Origin: an uncultured Pelagibacteraceae bacterium
Lineage (GTDB): Bacteria > Pseudomonadota > Alphaproteobacteria > Pelagibacterales > Pelagibacteraceae
Assembly (NCBI GenBank): GCA_902619595.1
Contig: CACNFE010000003.1
Coordinates: forward strand, 25,493-89,492
Direction of reading: 5' to 3'
Length of the DNA stretch: 64,000 nt
Shown: positions 50,440 through 59,368 of the stretch, piece by piece
Layout of the letters: each line of letters opens with the position of its first letter
Position numbering within the stretch: position 1 is the stretch's first letter
The notes under the pieces: generated by a model
Databases searched by the model: none
Told to the model about the DNA's origin: nothing
What the model saw: the letters and a program-made list of their open reading frames with translations, nothing else
Program-made: the position numbers and the translations under genes

Positions 50440-51309
50440 ATGAGTTGTAATGTTGCTTTTATAGGTCTAGGTGTCATGGGTTATCCAATGGCAGGTTATA
50501 TATCAAAAGGTGGACACAATGTAACTGTTTTTAATAGAACTAAGTCAAAAGCAGAGAAATGGATTAAACAACACAAAGGTAAAATGGCAGAAACACCTGC
50601 TGAAGCAGCAAAAGATGCTGAATACATTTTTACTTGTGTTGGAAATGACAATGATTTACGTGAAGTAACGTTTGGTGATAAAGGTGCTTTTACAACAATA
50701 AAAAAAGGTTCAATCTATATAGATAACACCACAGCCTCAGCAACAATTGCTAGAGAAATTTATAATCACGCAAAAAAAAATGGATTTGGCGCATTAGATG
50801 CTCCTGTATCTGGGGGACAAGCTGGTGCTGAAAACGGTGCGCTAACTGTTATGATTGGTGGTGATCAAGCTGACTTTGATAAAGCAAAAGATAAAATTGA
50901 TTGTTACAGTAAAAAAATGAAATTACTTGGCAAAGCTGGAAGCGGACAACTTGCTAAAATGGTTAATCAAATTTGCATAGCAGGATTAGTTCAAGGATTA
51001 TCTGAAGGAATAAATTTTGGAATGAAAGCTGGATTGAATATGGAGGATGTTATTGAAGTTATTTCAAAAGGTGCAGCTCAATCTTGGCAAATGGAAAATA
51101 GATATAAAACGATGATTAATGATAAATTTGATTTTGGTTTTGCAGTTGATTGGATGAGAAAAGATTTAAAAATTGCAATGGAGGAAGCTAAAAACAACGG
51201 TTCATTATTACCTGTTACAGAGCTTGTTGACAATTATTATGCTGAAGTTCAAGAGATGAATGGTAATCGTTGGGACACATCTAGCTTAATTAAAAGGTTT
51301 AGAAAGTAA
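50440..51309 (+). CDS. 3-hydroxyisobutyrate dehydrogenase-like NAD(P)-dependent oxidoreductase
   Basis: VAFIGLGVMGYPMAGYISKGGHNVTVFNRT, DAPVSGGQAGAENGALTVMIGG, GSGQLAKMVNQI. Confidence 0.88.
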   Translation: MSCNVAFIGLGVMGYPMAGYISKGGHNVTVFNRTKSKAEKWIKQHKGKMAETPAEAAKDAEYIFTCVGNDNDLREVTFGDKGAFTTIKKGSIYIDNTTASATIAREIYNHAKKNGFGALDAPVSGGQAGAENGALTVMIGGDQADFDKAKDKIDCYSKKMKLLGKAGSGQLAKMVNQICIAGLVQGLSEGINFGMKAGLNMEDVIEVISKGAAQSWQMENRYKTMINDKFDFGFAVDWMRKDLKIAMEEAKNNGSLLPVTELVDNYYAEVQEMNGNRWDTSSLIKRFRK

Positions 51310-51315
51310 AAAGGT

Positions 51316-51915
51316 ATGCAGCCAGCATACTATGATAATTTAGGAGAAATTCAGAATAAGTACTGGTCTATGCTAGAGGATGCTGTGACCAACAGAACTT
51401 CATCTTTTAGAATTCCCGTCTTTATTTGTTCGTATCAAAATGAAGTTGAAGGAAGAATTGTTGTTTTAAGAAAATCTGATAAAAAAAATCATTTATTACA
51501 GTTCCATACAGATTTTCGATCTCCAAAAATAGAAATACTTAAAAAAAATAACAAAGCATCGTTGCTTTTTTATGATAAAGAAGAAAAAATACAATTAAGA
51601 GTAAAAGCAATTTGTGAAATTAATAATCAAAACTCTATAACCGAAGAATCTTGGAAAAAAACACAACATATTAGTAGAAGGTGCTATCTTACTGACAGTG
51701 CACCAGGAACAATCTCAAATAACCCAACATCTGGAATGATATCTCAATTAGAAAATTTTGATTATACAATGAAGCAAAGTGAGGATGGATATAAAAATTT
51801 TACTGTAATTAAATGTAAAATTAAGTCTGTTGAATGGTTATATCTTGCGGCCAAAGGACATCGTAGGGCAAAATTTGATTTCGAAAATAATAAAGAAATG
51901 TGGTTAGTGCCATAA
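51316..51915 (+). CDS. PNPOx-like FMN-binding protein (Alr4036-like)
   Basis: PVFICSYQNEVEGRIVVLRKSDKKNHLLQFHTDFRSPKIEIL; FDYTMKQSEDGYKNFTVIKCKIKSVEWLYLAAKGHRRAKF. Confidence 0.8.
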   Translation: MQPAYYDNLGEIQNKYWSMLEDAVTNRTSSFRIPVFICSYQNEVEGRIVVLRKSDKKNHLLQFHTDFRSPKIEILKKNNKASLLFYDKEEKIQLRVKAICEINNQNSITEESWKKTQHISRRCYLTDSAPGTISNNPTSGMISQLENFDYTMKQSEDGYKNFTVIKCKIKSVEWLYLAAKGHRRAKFDFENNKEMWLVP

Positions 51916-52304
51916 TGAAAAAATATAAAGCAATGGTCTTGTCATGTATTGACCCAAGATTTCAACCAAAAGTTTTTAATTACTTAAAGAAAAAAAATTT
52001 GACTGGAAAATATAGCTCATTCACCATAGCTGGAGGATCAATAGGAGTGACAGCAAAAAAATTTAAAAAATGGCATTCTACTTTCTGGGAAAATTTAGCG
52101 ACTTCAATTAAATTACATAAAATTAGTAATTTAATTGTTATTAACCATAACGATTGTGGTGCAGCTAAAATTGTTAATGGTAATAATAAATTTAGTACAT
52201 TTATAGAAAATAAAATTCACAAACAATCATTTAAAATCATTAAAAAAAAACTTAAAAAAAAACACCCTAACATTAAAGTTAGCTTCAAAATAATGAAAAT
52301 TTAA
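51915..52304 (+). CDS. Short beta-carbonic-anhydrase-like protein
   Basis: SCIDPRF (CxDxR) and INHNDCGA (HxxC) zinc-ligand motifs; probable start at 51915. Confidence 0.65.
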   Translation: MKKYKAMVLSCIDPRFQPKVFNYLKKKNLTGKYSSFTIAGGSIGVTAKKFKKWHSTFWENLATSIKLHKISNLIVINHNDCGAAKIVNGNNKFSTFIENKIHKQSFKIIKKKLKKKHPNIKVSFKIMKI

Positions 52305-52306
52305 AA

Positions 52307-53119
52307 CTATATTCTAAACAATATTAATTTTTTTAATGTATTTAGCACAAATAATAAAAGCGTATATAGTTTATAAAAGATTTTGTATTTAACAAAATAT
52401 TGTAATTTTTTTCCTGTTCTTTCAGATTTTTCTAAAAATTTCATATCTTCGTAAGAATGTTTAATCACTTCTCGACTTGGCTTATTGTTATTACCTTTTC
52501 TTACAAAGACCATATTATGATAAAATGAAATATTTGTAATTTTTCCATCATATTTTTTTTCAATGTAAAAAGGATTCGCAATTTCTTGATAATTTAAACT
52601 ATCTGTTAATTGTTTAAAAAAATTCATGTGCGAATTCGAATATTTTAAATCAAATGGGTTTCCGCCAAAAAAATGATTATAGCTAGTCTGTATATCCTCA
52701 ATAATATAAAGACCATTTTCTTTTAAAGAAGGAAATAGTAATTCAAAACTTTTCTTAACATCTTTTGCTAAGTGACTCCCATCATCTATTATAATGTCAA
52801 ATTCAGTATATTCCTTTATTATTTCATCAATAAATTTTTTATCGCTTTGTGATCCTTGATGAATAAATATATTTTTTCTATTTAGTTTTTTCTCTTCTAA
52901 ATTAATTTTATGAATATCAATACCAATTATTTTTGAGTTCTTAAAATAATCCGACCACATTAAGAGTGATTTACCGTCAGCGATACCTATTTCAAGTATT
53001 GTGAGATTTTTATTTTGAAGTTTATTAAAATAATTCTCATAGATCTCTAAATAGCCATGATCAATTTTATCTGTTTGGTATAGGTGACCAATTTTTTTTA
53101 AATCACTGTGTTCAGACAT
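52307..53119 (-). CDS. Class I SAM-dependent methyltransferase (CmcI-like)
   Basis: LTILEIGIADGKSLLMWSDYFKNSKIIGIDI, DIIIDDGSHLAKD; start taken at internal Met (ORF opens at 53155). Confidence 0.75.
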   Translation of the reverse strand: MSEHSDLKKIGHLYQTDKIDHGYLEIYENYFNKLQNKNLTILEIGIADGKSLLMWSDYFKNSKIIGIDIHKINLEEKKLNRKNIFIHQGSQSDKKFIDEIIKEYTEFDIIIDDGSHLAKDVKKSFELLFPSLKENGLYIIEDIQTSYNHFFGGNPFDLKYSNSHMNFFKQLTDSLNYQEIANPFYIEKKYDGKITNISFYHNMVFVRKGNNNKPSREVIKHSYEDMKFLEKSERTGKKLQYFVKYKIFYKLYTLLLFVLNTLKKLILFRI

Positions 53120-53124
53120 TAAAA

Positions 53125-53637
53125 TTAAAATATAGACTCTGAATATTTTTTCCAATTATCTTGATAATGTTTAGTATTTTCCCAAACTGCTTTTTTTTCT
53201 TCGTCTGTTACTTCCCTTATCACTTTGCCAGGGGATCCAACAACTAAAGAGTTATCAGGTATTACTTTGTTTTCAGTGATTAATGCTTTAGCCCCAATAA
53301 TACAATTTTTTCCAATCTTTGCTTTATTTAGAATTACAGCACCAATGCCGATTAGACTATTGTTACCTATTGTACAACCGTGAAGCATAACTAAATGACC
53401 AACTGTAACATCTTTTCCAACTTTAAGAGGGCAACCTGGATCTGTATGCAAAACACATCCATCTTGTACGTTTGATCCCTCACCTATATGAATATTTTCT
53501 ATATCTCCTCTAAGGGTTGCATTAAACCATATGCTTGTATTTTTTTCTAAAGTAACATCACCAATAATAACAGCATTTGGCGCTACCCAATTTTCGCCAG
53601 AGTTTTTTGGTTTTTTGTCTTTTAAATCATAAAACAT
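53125..53637 (-). CDS. Gamma-carbonic anhydrase family hexapeptide protein
   Basis: NTSIWFNATLRGDIENIHIGEGSNVQDGCVLHTDPGCP, VGHLVMLHGCTIGNNSLIGIGA. Confidence 0.9.
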   Translation of the reverse strand: MFYDLKDKKPKNSGENWVAPNAVIIGDVTLEKNTSIWFNATLRGDIENIHIGEGSNVQDGCVLHTDPGCPLKVGKDVTVGHLVMLHGCTIGNNSLIGIGAVILNKAKIGKNCIIGAKALITENKVIPDNSLVVGSPGKVIREVTDEEKKAVWENTKHYQDNWKKYSESIF

Positions 53638-53657
53638 AAATTATATATTAACCTATC

Positions 53658-54212
53658 ATGGCTCTTACAAAAACTCCAATATGTGATTTTGGAAAAAAAG
53701 CACAAGAATTCAAACTTAAATCCACTGAAAATAAAATACTTTCTTTAAAAGATATTCAAGGTGAAAAAGGAACATTGGTTATGTTTATTTGTAATCATTG
53801 TCCATATGTGAAGGCAATTATAAATGATTTAGTTAAAGATTGTAATGAAGTTAAAAACTTTGGAGTCAACTCAGTTGCAATATGCTCCAATGATGTAAAA
53901 AATTATCCAGAAGACTCATTTGAAAAAATGATCGAATTTGCAAAAGAAAATAGTTTTAGTTTTCCATATCTTCATGACGATACTCAAAATGTAGCAAAAA
54001 AATATGGTGCCGTATGTACCCCTGATTTTTTTGCTTATAATAATAAATTAGAACTTCAATACAGAGGAAGAATTAGAGAACTAAAAGATTTAAAACCAGT
54101 GAGGGATGGTAATAGTGATTTATATAATGCGCTTAAACAAATTTCAGAAACAGGTAATGGACCACAAAATCAAATTCCAAGTATGGGCTGCAATATAAAG
54201 TGGAAAAGATAA
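53658..54212 (+). CDS. Thioredoxin-fold (AhpC/TSA-like) protein
   Basis: VMFICNHCPYVKAI, FPYLHDDTQNVAKKYGAVCTPDFF. Confidence 0.88.
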   Translation: MALTKTPICDFGKKAQEFKLKSTENKILSLKDIQGEKGTLVMFICNHCPYVKAIINDLVKDCNEVKNFGVNSVAICSNDVKNYPEDSFEKMIEFAKENSFSFPYLHDDTQNVAKKYGAVCTPDFFAYNNKLELQYRGRIRELKDLKPVRDGNSDLYNALKQISETGNGPQNQIPSMGCNIKWKR

Positions 54213-54213
54213 A

Positions 54214-55296
54214 ATGTTTTTAGTTTTAACAAGGAATTTTCCTCCTGAAGTTGGCGGAATGCAGAATTTAATGTGGGGCCTTACTACTTCATTATCAAAA
54301 CTTGATATGGTTAAAGTTTTTACTGATTACCATGAAAATTCAAATATATTTGATGAAAAGGTCTCTTTCTCAATTGAAAGAGTAAAAGGACCAAAGATAA
54401 TCAGAAAATTTAGAAAATCATTTTTAATTAATGATTTTTTAACAAAAAATAAGAAAGTAAGATGTATTATAGCTGATCACTGGAAGAGCTTAGAAAATAT
54501 AAAAACTGAAGTAAAAAAAATTTGTTTAATACATTCAAAAGAAATTAACCATAACAAAGGGTCTTGGTTAAATAAAAGAGTTCTAAATATTTTAAATAAT
54601 GTTGATTATGTAATAGCTAATTCAAATTTTACAAAAAATTTAGCTATTGAGTTAGGTGTAAAATCAGAAAAAATAATCATAATAAATCCAGGCATTGAGC
54701 CTGTAGATAATATTCCTGAAAAAAATTTAAAAGAAGCAGAGGATATATTTGGTGAAAAAAAAAATAGATTAATTACAGTTTCTCGCTTTGATAAAAGAAA
54801 AAATCACGAAAAGATCATCATGGCGTTAAGAAATTTAAAAGAAATCTATCCCGATATAATTTACGTTTGTATAGGATATGGTGATGAAGAAAAAAATGTA
54901 AAAAAATTAGTTGATCAATTGGGATTATCAAAACAAGTAATCTTTATGAAAAATATCTCTAATGACTTAAAAAATGCGCTTGTTTCATCTTCAAACATTT
55001 TTGTTATGCCATCAATAATTGATAAAAAATCTGTTGAAGGTTTTGGGATTGCTTTTGTAGAGGCTGCGCAGTTTGGTGTCCCATCTCTAGGTGGCAAAGA
55101 TGGCGGAGCATCTGATGCAATTATCCATGAAAAAACTGGTTTAATTTGTGATGGGAATAGTTTAGATGAAATTTACTCCTCTATAGATAAACTTCTTAAA
55201 GATAGAAAATATAAAGATTTTGGAAAATTAGCCAAAGAAAATTCTAAAAAATTTCACTGGGACAACATTATTGAAGATTATAAAAGAATCTTATAA
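54214..55296 (+). CDS. Glycosyltransferase family 4
   Basis: FPPEVGGMQNL, VSRFDKRKNHEKI, EGFGIAFVEAAQFGVPSLGGKDGGASD. Confidence 0.9.
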   Translation: MFLVLTRNFPPEVGGMQNLMWGLTTSLSKLDMVKVFTDYHENSNIFDEKVSFSIERVKGPKIIRKFRKSFLINDFLTKNKKVRCIIADHWKSLENIKTEVKKICLIHSKEINHNKGSWLNKRVLNILNNVDYVIANSNFTKNLAIELGVKSEKIIIINPGIEPVDNIPEKNLKEAEDIFGEKKNRLITVSRFDKRKNHEKIIMALRNLKEIYPDIIYVCIGYGDEEKNVKKLVDQLGLSKQVIFMKNISNDLKNALVSSSNIFVMPSIIDKKSVEGFGIAFVEAAQFGVPSLGGKDGGASDAIIHEKTGLICDGNSLDEIYSSIDKLLKDRKYKDFGKLAKENSKKFHWDNIIEDYKRIL

Positions 55297-55305
55297 ATTG
55301 TAAGT

Positions 55306-55722
55306 GTGATTGAAAAATTTAACAATATTTTTTATTTAATAATCTTTTTAGTACATTTTTTGGGTGTTGGTATTTACGCATTTCAAACAATTGTAGGAAC
55401 AAAAAGTTTTATGGAAAAATTCAGCATCGATCCAACCGGTGCTATTATGATAAGATTAGCAGGTGGTTTTATGTTGGCGGTTTTTTTAATGTCAATTTAT
55501 ATCGGTTTTATAAGACCTGCCGGATTAGAGGGTACATGGGCTTTCTTTAATTTAGTTTTTGCAAACAATTTGTGTATTTTTTTATGTAATTTTTACTCTG
55601 TAAAAATTAATAAAATGGGTGTTAATGAAAAAACTGGTAATGAACCTGTAATAGCGCCACTTGTGTTCACAATTTTGAGTGCTTTACTTTGTTATGGTTT
55701 AGCAAATAAAATTTATTATTAA
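55306..55722 (+). CDS. Hypothetical four-TM membrane protein, GTG start
   Basis: 138-aa ORF; gtgattgaaaaa start; four hydrophobic segments. Confidence 0.65.
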   Translation: MIEKFNNIFYLIIFLVHFLGVGIYAFQTIVGTKSFMEKFSIDPTGAIMIRLAGGFMLAVFLMSIYIGFIRPAGLEGTWAFFNLVFANNLCIFLCNFYSVKINKMGVNEKTGNEPVIAPLVFTILSALLCYGLANKIYY

Positions 55723-56657
55723 ATTTTTTCCTGAAGTCTTTCAAAAACTTTTTCAGGACTTAACTTACTTAAATCATTAACCTGGATAGCTTTAAAATTT
55801 TCTCTTTCGATACTAACTTTGAATGCGGTTGTATGAGGTCCAAATAAACTAATACCATTTGCATTTAAATGAGCTGCCATATGTGCTGGGCCAGTATCAT
55901 TTGCTACTACAAAACAACTTTCTTTTATCAACGATGATAACTGAGAAATATTTATAGGCTTTCCATTATCTAAAATGCAATCGGCATTAATTTGTTTAGC
56001 TTGGTCAATCTCATTAGGACCAGGTGCAACAATAATTTTATAGGTGTTATTTAAATTAATTTTAATTAAATCAATTAACTCATTATAATATGGCCACTTT
56101 TTTTGAGTTAGATGTGGAGAGCAAAATGGAAATAATAAAATATATTTATCTAAATTGAATTCTGACTTTAATTTTGAAATATTTTCACAACTCCATGAAA
56201 AATCAGGTTTCAATGTATGTTGAGTCTTTAGTCCAGATATTTTAAGTTGATGTGTGAATCTATCTAAAACTGGATTTTTATCAAATTCCGCTTTAGATTT
56301 ATCCTTTGGTATTGTTGTTTCAGATGATGACCAAACATTAAAATTTGATTGAGGAAATAAAATTTTTTTATAAAAATTTGTTCTTGATGAATTTTGTAAA
56401 TCATAAACTTTTGAAAAATTATATTTTTTTATTTTTTTCATTAAAAGATAAAGGTAGATCAAATTAAATCTGGATGCTCTCTTATCTAAAATTACATCAG
56501 TTAAATATGGATTTTTTTTAAGTAAATCAAAATATGGTTTGGTTGTTAATAAATAGATTTTATCTTCTTTATGATTTTCAAATATATCTTGAATTACCCC
56601 ACTTGCTTGCGCTATATCACCTAAAGAACCATGTTTGATTACTAAAATATTAGACAT
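55719..56657 (-). CDS. Glycosyltransferase family 9 (heptosyltransferase-like)
   Basis: ILVIKHGSLGDIAQASGVI, FPFCSPHLTQKKWP, VANDTGPAHMAAHL, LFGPHTTAFK. Confidence 0.88.
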   Translation of the reverse strand: MSNILVIKHGSLGDIAQASGVIQDIFENHKEDKIYLLTTKPYFDLLKKNPYLTDVILDKRASRFNLIYLYLLMKKIKKYNFSKVYDLQNSSRTNFYKKILFPQSNFNVWSSSETTIPKDKSKAEFDKNPVLDRFTHQLKISGLKTQHTLKPDFSWSCENISKLKSEFNLDKYILLFPFCSPHLTQKKWPYYNELIDLIKINLNNTYKIIVAPGPNEIDQAKQINADCILDNGKPINISQLSSLIKESCFVVANDTGPAHMAAHLNANGISLFGPHTTAFKVSIERENFKAIQVNDLSKLSPEKVFERLQEKI

Positions 56658-56689
56658 ATTTTTAACAATTTAACATAGAATAATGTTTT

Positions 56690-57079
56690 ATGAATAAAAT
56701 ATTAGTTGAAGTATCTGTGGGTGAACTATTAGATAAATTATCCATATTAGAAATTAAAAAAATTAGAATTAAAGATCCTATTAAACTAAATTTTATAAAT
56801 GAAGAATATGACATTTTAAAGAATCAGTTTGAAAAGAATGTAAAAATTGACAATAAATTAAACAATCTTTTTAAGGAACTTAAGGACATAAATAATAAAT
56901 TGTGGGACATAGAAAATGAAAAAAGACTTTGCGAAAAAAATTCTGATTTTGGCGATGTTTTTATAAAGACTTCAAGAGATATACATTTTTTAAATGACAA
57001 AAGGGGAAATATTAAATTGGAAATAAATAATCATACTGGGTCAAAAATTAAGGAAATTAAAGAGTATACTGGATATTAA
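56690..57079 (+). CDS. DUF6165-like small protein
   Basis: ILVEVSVGELLDKLSILEIKKIRI...NKLWDIENEKR; often beside glycosyltransferases. Confidence 0.55.
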   Translation: MNKILVEVSVGELLDKLSILEIKKIRIKDPIKLNFINEEYDILKNQFEKNVKIDNKLNNLFKELKDINNKLWDIENEKRLCEKNSDFGDVFIKTSRDIHFLNDKRGNIKLEINNHTGSKIKEIKEYTGY

Positions 57080-57747
57080 AAACTATATTTTTTCTCTAAA
57101 AGTTTAATTAGATTGTGAATTAAAAAAGTCAAAAATAAATATATTCCACCAGCTACAATAAAAACTTCAATTGGCTTAAAGGTTGTCGAGATAATATATT
57201 TTGCTACACCAGTAAGATCCATTAGTGTAACTGTGCTAGCTAAAGATGTTCCTTTTAACATTAAAATTATTTCATTTCCATATGCTGGTAATGATTGTCT
57301 AATCGCAATTGGTATCTGAATTTTAAAAAAAATAATTTTTGATTGAATCCCCAAACTTTTACCTGCTTCTATTAAACCTGGTTTAATTGTCTCAAATGCA
57401 GATCGTAAAATTTCAGATGTGTATGCCCCTGTGTTTAAAGAAAAAGCTATAATTGCACACCAATAAGGTTCTTTTAAAAATATCCATAAAAATGATGATC
57501 TTATAAATTCTAATTGTCCTAATCCAAAATAAATTATGAATATTTGAACTAATAACGGAGTACCCCTAAAAAAATAAGAATATCCATAAGCAAATTTATT
57601 AATAATAGGATTTTTGTTGATTCTCATAATAGAAAATAAAATTCCTAAATTTAAACCAACAACTAAAGAAACAGATAAAAGTTTCAAAGTTATTAAAGTT
57701 GCATTAAGTAACTTTGGGAAACTACTTATCATTAAATCAAAATCCAT
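57076..57747 (-). CDS. Polar amino-acid ABC transporter permease (HisM-like)
   Basis: YFFRGTPLLVQIF, AYTSEILRSAFETIKPGLIEAGKSLG. Confidence 0.9.
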   Translation of the reverse strand: MDFDLMISSFPKLLNATLITLKLLSVSLVVGLNLGILFSIMRINKNPIINKFAYGYSYFFRGTPLLVQIFIIYFGLGQLEFIRSSFLWIFLKEPYWCAIIAFSLNTGAYTSEILRSAFETIKPGLIEAGKSLGIQSKIIFFKIQIPIAIRQSLPAYGNEIILMLKGTSLASTVTLMDLTGVAKYIISTTFKPIEVFIVAGGIYLFLTFLIHNLIKLLEKKYSF

Positions 57748-58439
57748 TAATATCCTTTGCTATATTTAATTTCTAATCTGTTAATAAGTTTCATGCTTAA
57801 GAAAGTTAATAGTAAGTATAAGACTGCCGCAAATGAATAAAAAAATAATGGATCTCTTGTAGATCCTGCAGCAATGTATGACTGTCTCATAATTTCAACT
57901 AGTCCTGTTACAGATATTAATGATGTATCTTTAAGTGTTATTTGCCAAACATTACTTAAATTAGGAAGGGCTAATCTTAACATTTGAGGCATGATTACTT
58001 TAAAAAAATGAATTGGTTTCTTTAAACCTAAAACCTTTGAAGCTTCAAACTGACCTTTATCAATTGACTGAATAGCTCCTCTAAAAACCTCAGTTGAATA
58101 TGCTCCAGAAATTATACCTATTGCACATGATCCTGTGATAAATGCATTTATTTCTATATAATCATTGTAACCAAAAATAGATGCAACAAACATAACCGCA
58201 CCACTTCCACCGAAAAAGAAAAGATAAATTACTAATAATTCAGGAACACCTCTGATCACAGTTGTATAGCAATTAGCAATAAGATTTAAAAATTTATTTT
58301 TTGATAACTTTAAAGGAGTAAAAATTAGGGCGAAAAGAAAACCAATTAACATTGCTGTTATTGAAACAGCTAGAGTCATTAAAGTAGCAATGAATAACTC
58401 ATCGCCCCAACCAGTTTTTCCAAATGCTAAAAGTTCCAT
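57747..58439 (-). CDS. Polar amino-acid ABC transporter permease (HisQ-like)
   Basis: TVIRGVPELLVIYLFFFGG, AYSTEVFRGAIQSIDKGQFEASKVLG. Confidence 0.9.
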   Translation of the reverse strand: MELLAFGKTGWGDELFIATLMTLAVSITAMLIGFLFALIFTPLKLSKNKFLNLIANCYTTVIRGVPELLVIYLFFFGGSGAVMFVASIFGYNDYIEINAFITGSCAIGIISGAYSTEVFRGAIQSIDKGQFEASKVLGLKKPIHFFKVIMPQMLRLALPNLSNVWQITLKDTSLISVTGLVEIMRQSYIAAGSTRDPLFFYSFAAVLYLLLTFLSMKLINRLEIKYSKGY

Positions 58440-58444
58440 AAAGA

Positions 58445-58471
58445 CTGGCGACTATATATTATAGTCGCCAG
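58445..58471 (-). terminator. Perfect 12-bp stem / 3-nt loop hairpin between binding-protein and permease genes
   Basis: CTGGCGACTATA TAT TATAGTCGCCAG, no T tract; more likely attenuation or mRNA stabilisation than full termination. Confidence 0.75.
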
Positions 58472-58483
58472 ATCTGAAATTGA

Positions 58484-59311
58484 TTACATAGAGGCGTCGA
58501 AGCCAAACCATTTAGTAGCAATCCTACTAATGTCTCCATTTTTTCTTGCTTTATCTATGGCTTTATTAAATGCTTTTAAAAGTTCTGTGTCGTCTTTTCT
58601 GATTCCTACACCTACTCCGTTTCCAAACGCACCACCAGAAAAAGTTGGTCCAACAAGTACCACTGGTTTACCTGATTTTTCTGCATAATCTGTAAATGCA
58701 ACTGCTGCTGCTAATGCAACATCACATCGACCTGAAGCTAAATCTAGGTTTACTTCATCTTGTGTCTTATATGTTCTTACATTTATTTTTCCTACATCAC
58801 CAGACTCTAAAAAGTTTTGGTGAATTGTAGCAGTTTGTGTGCAAACTGTTTTTCCAGCTAATGCAGATGTCAAAGTTTTAAGATCTTTTTTTACTGCACC
58901 TGTTTTTTTTGTAAGATTAATTCCCTCAGATGTACTAATTCCTTCAAGATCTGAACCTTTCATAACAGCAAGTGACGCTACTTCATCAGCATATCCTTGT
59001 GAAAAACTAATTGCTTTTTGTCTCTCTGCGGTAATTGACATTCCAGCCATAATGGCATCAAATTTTCTCATTATAAGAGCTGGTATCATTCCATCCCAAT
59101 CTTGCTCAACGATTTCACATTGTTGCCCAATGTATCTGCAAAGTGTCCAAGCTAATTCTACCTCAAAACCAATTAATTTGCCTGAGGCATCTTTCGAATT
59201 CCAGGGTGGATACGCCCCTTCTGTTCCTATTCTAATTTTATCAGCATTAGCAGATATTGTTAAAAATAAACTTACCAATAATCCTAAGCTGAATTTTTTA
59301 ATTATATTCAT
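58484..59311 (-). CDS. ABC transporter substrate-binding protein, basic/polar amino acid type
   Basis: Signal peptide; KIRIGTEGAYPPWNSKDASGKLIGFEVELAWTLC, MSITAERQKAISFSQGYA. Confidence 0.92.
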   Translation of the reverse strand: MNIIKKFSLGLLVSLFLTISANADKIRIGTEGAYPPWNSKDASGKLIGFEVELAWTLCRYIGQQCEIVEQDWDGMIPALIMRKFDAIMAGMSITAERQKAISFSQGYADEVASLAVMKGSDLEGISTSEGINLTKKTGAVKKDLKTLTSALAGKTVCTQTATIHQNFLESGDVGKINVRTYKTQDEVNLDLASGRCDVALAAAVAFTDYAEKSGKPVVLVGPTFSGGAFGNGVGVGIRKDDTELLKAFNKAIDKARKNGDISRIATKWFGFDASM

Positions 59312-59368
59312 TTAACCTCCAAATTTATATTCAAAAGTATTTCACAAAAATTAAAATTTAAAAAGAAA

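Noticed and set aside
58839-59315. 158-aa ORF antisense to the ABC binding protein
   Set aside because: No family motifs; the minus-strand SBP has signal peptide and family signatures.
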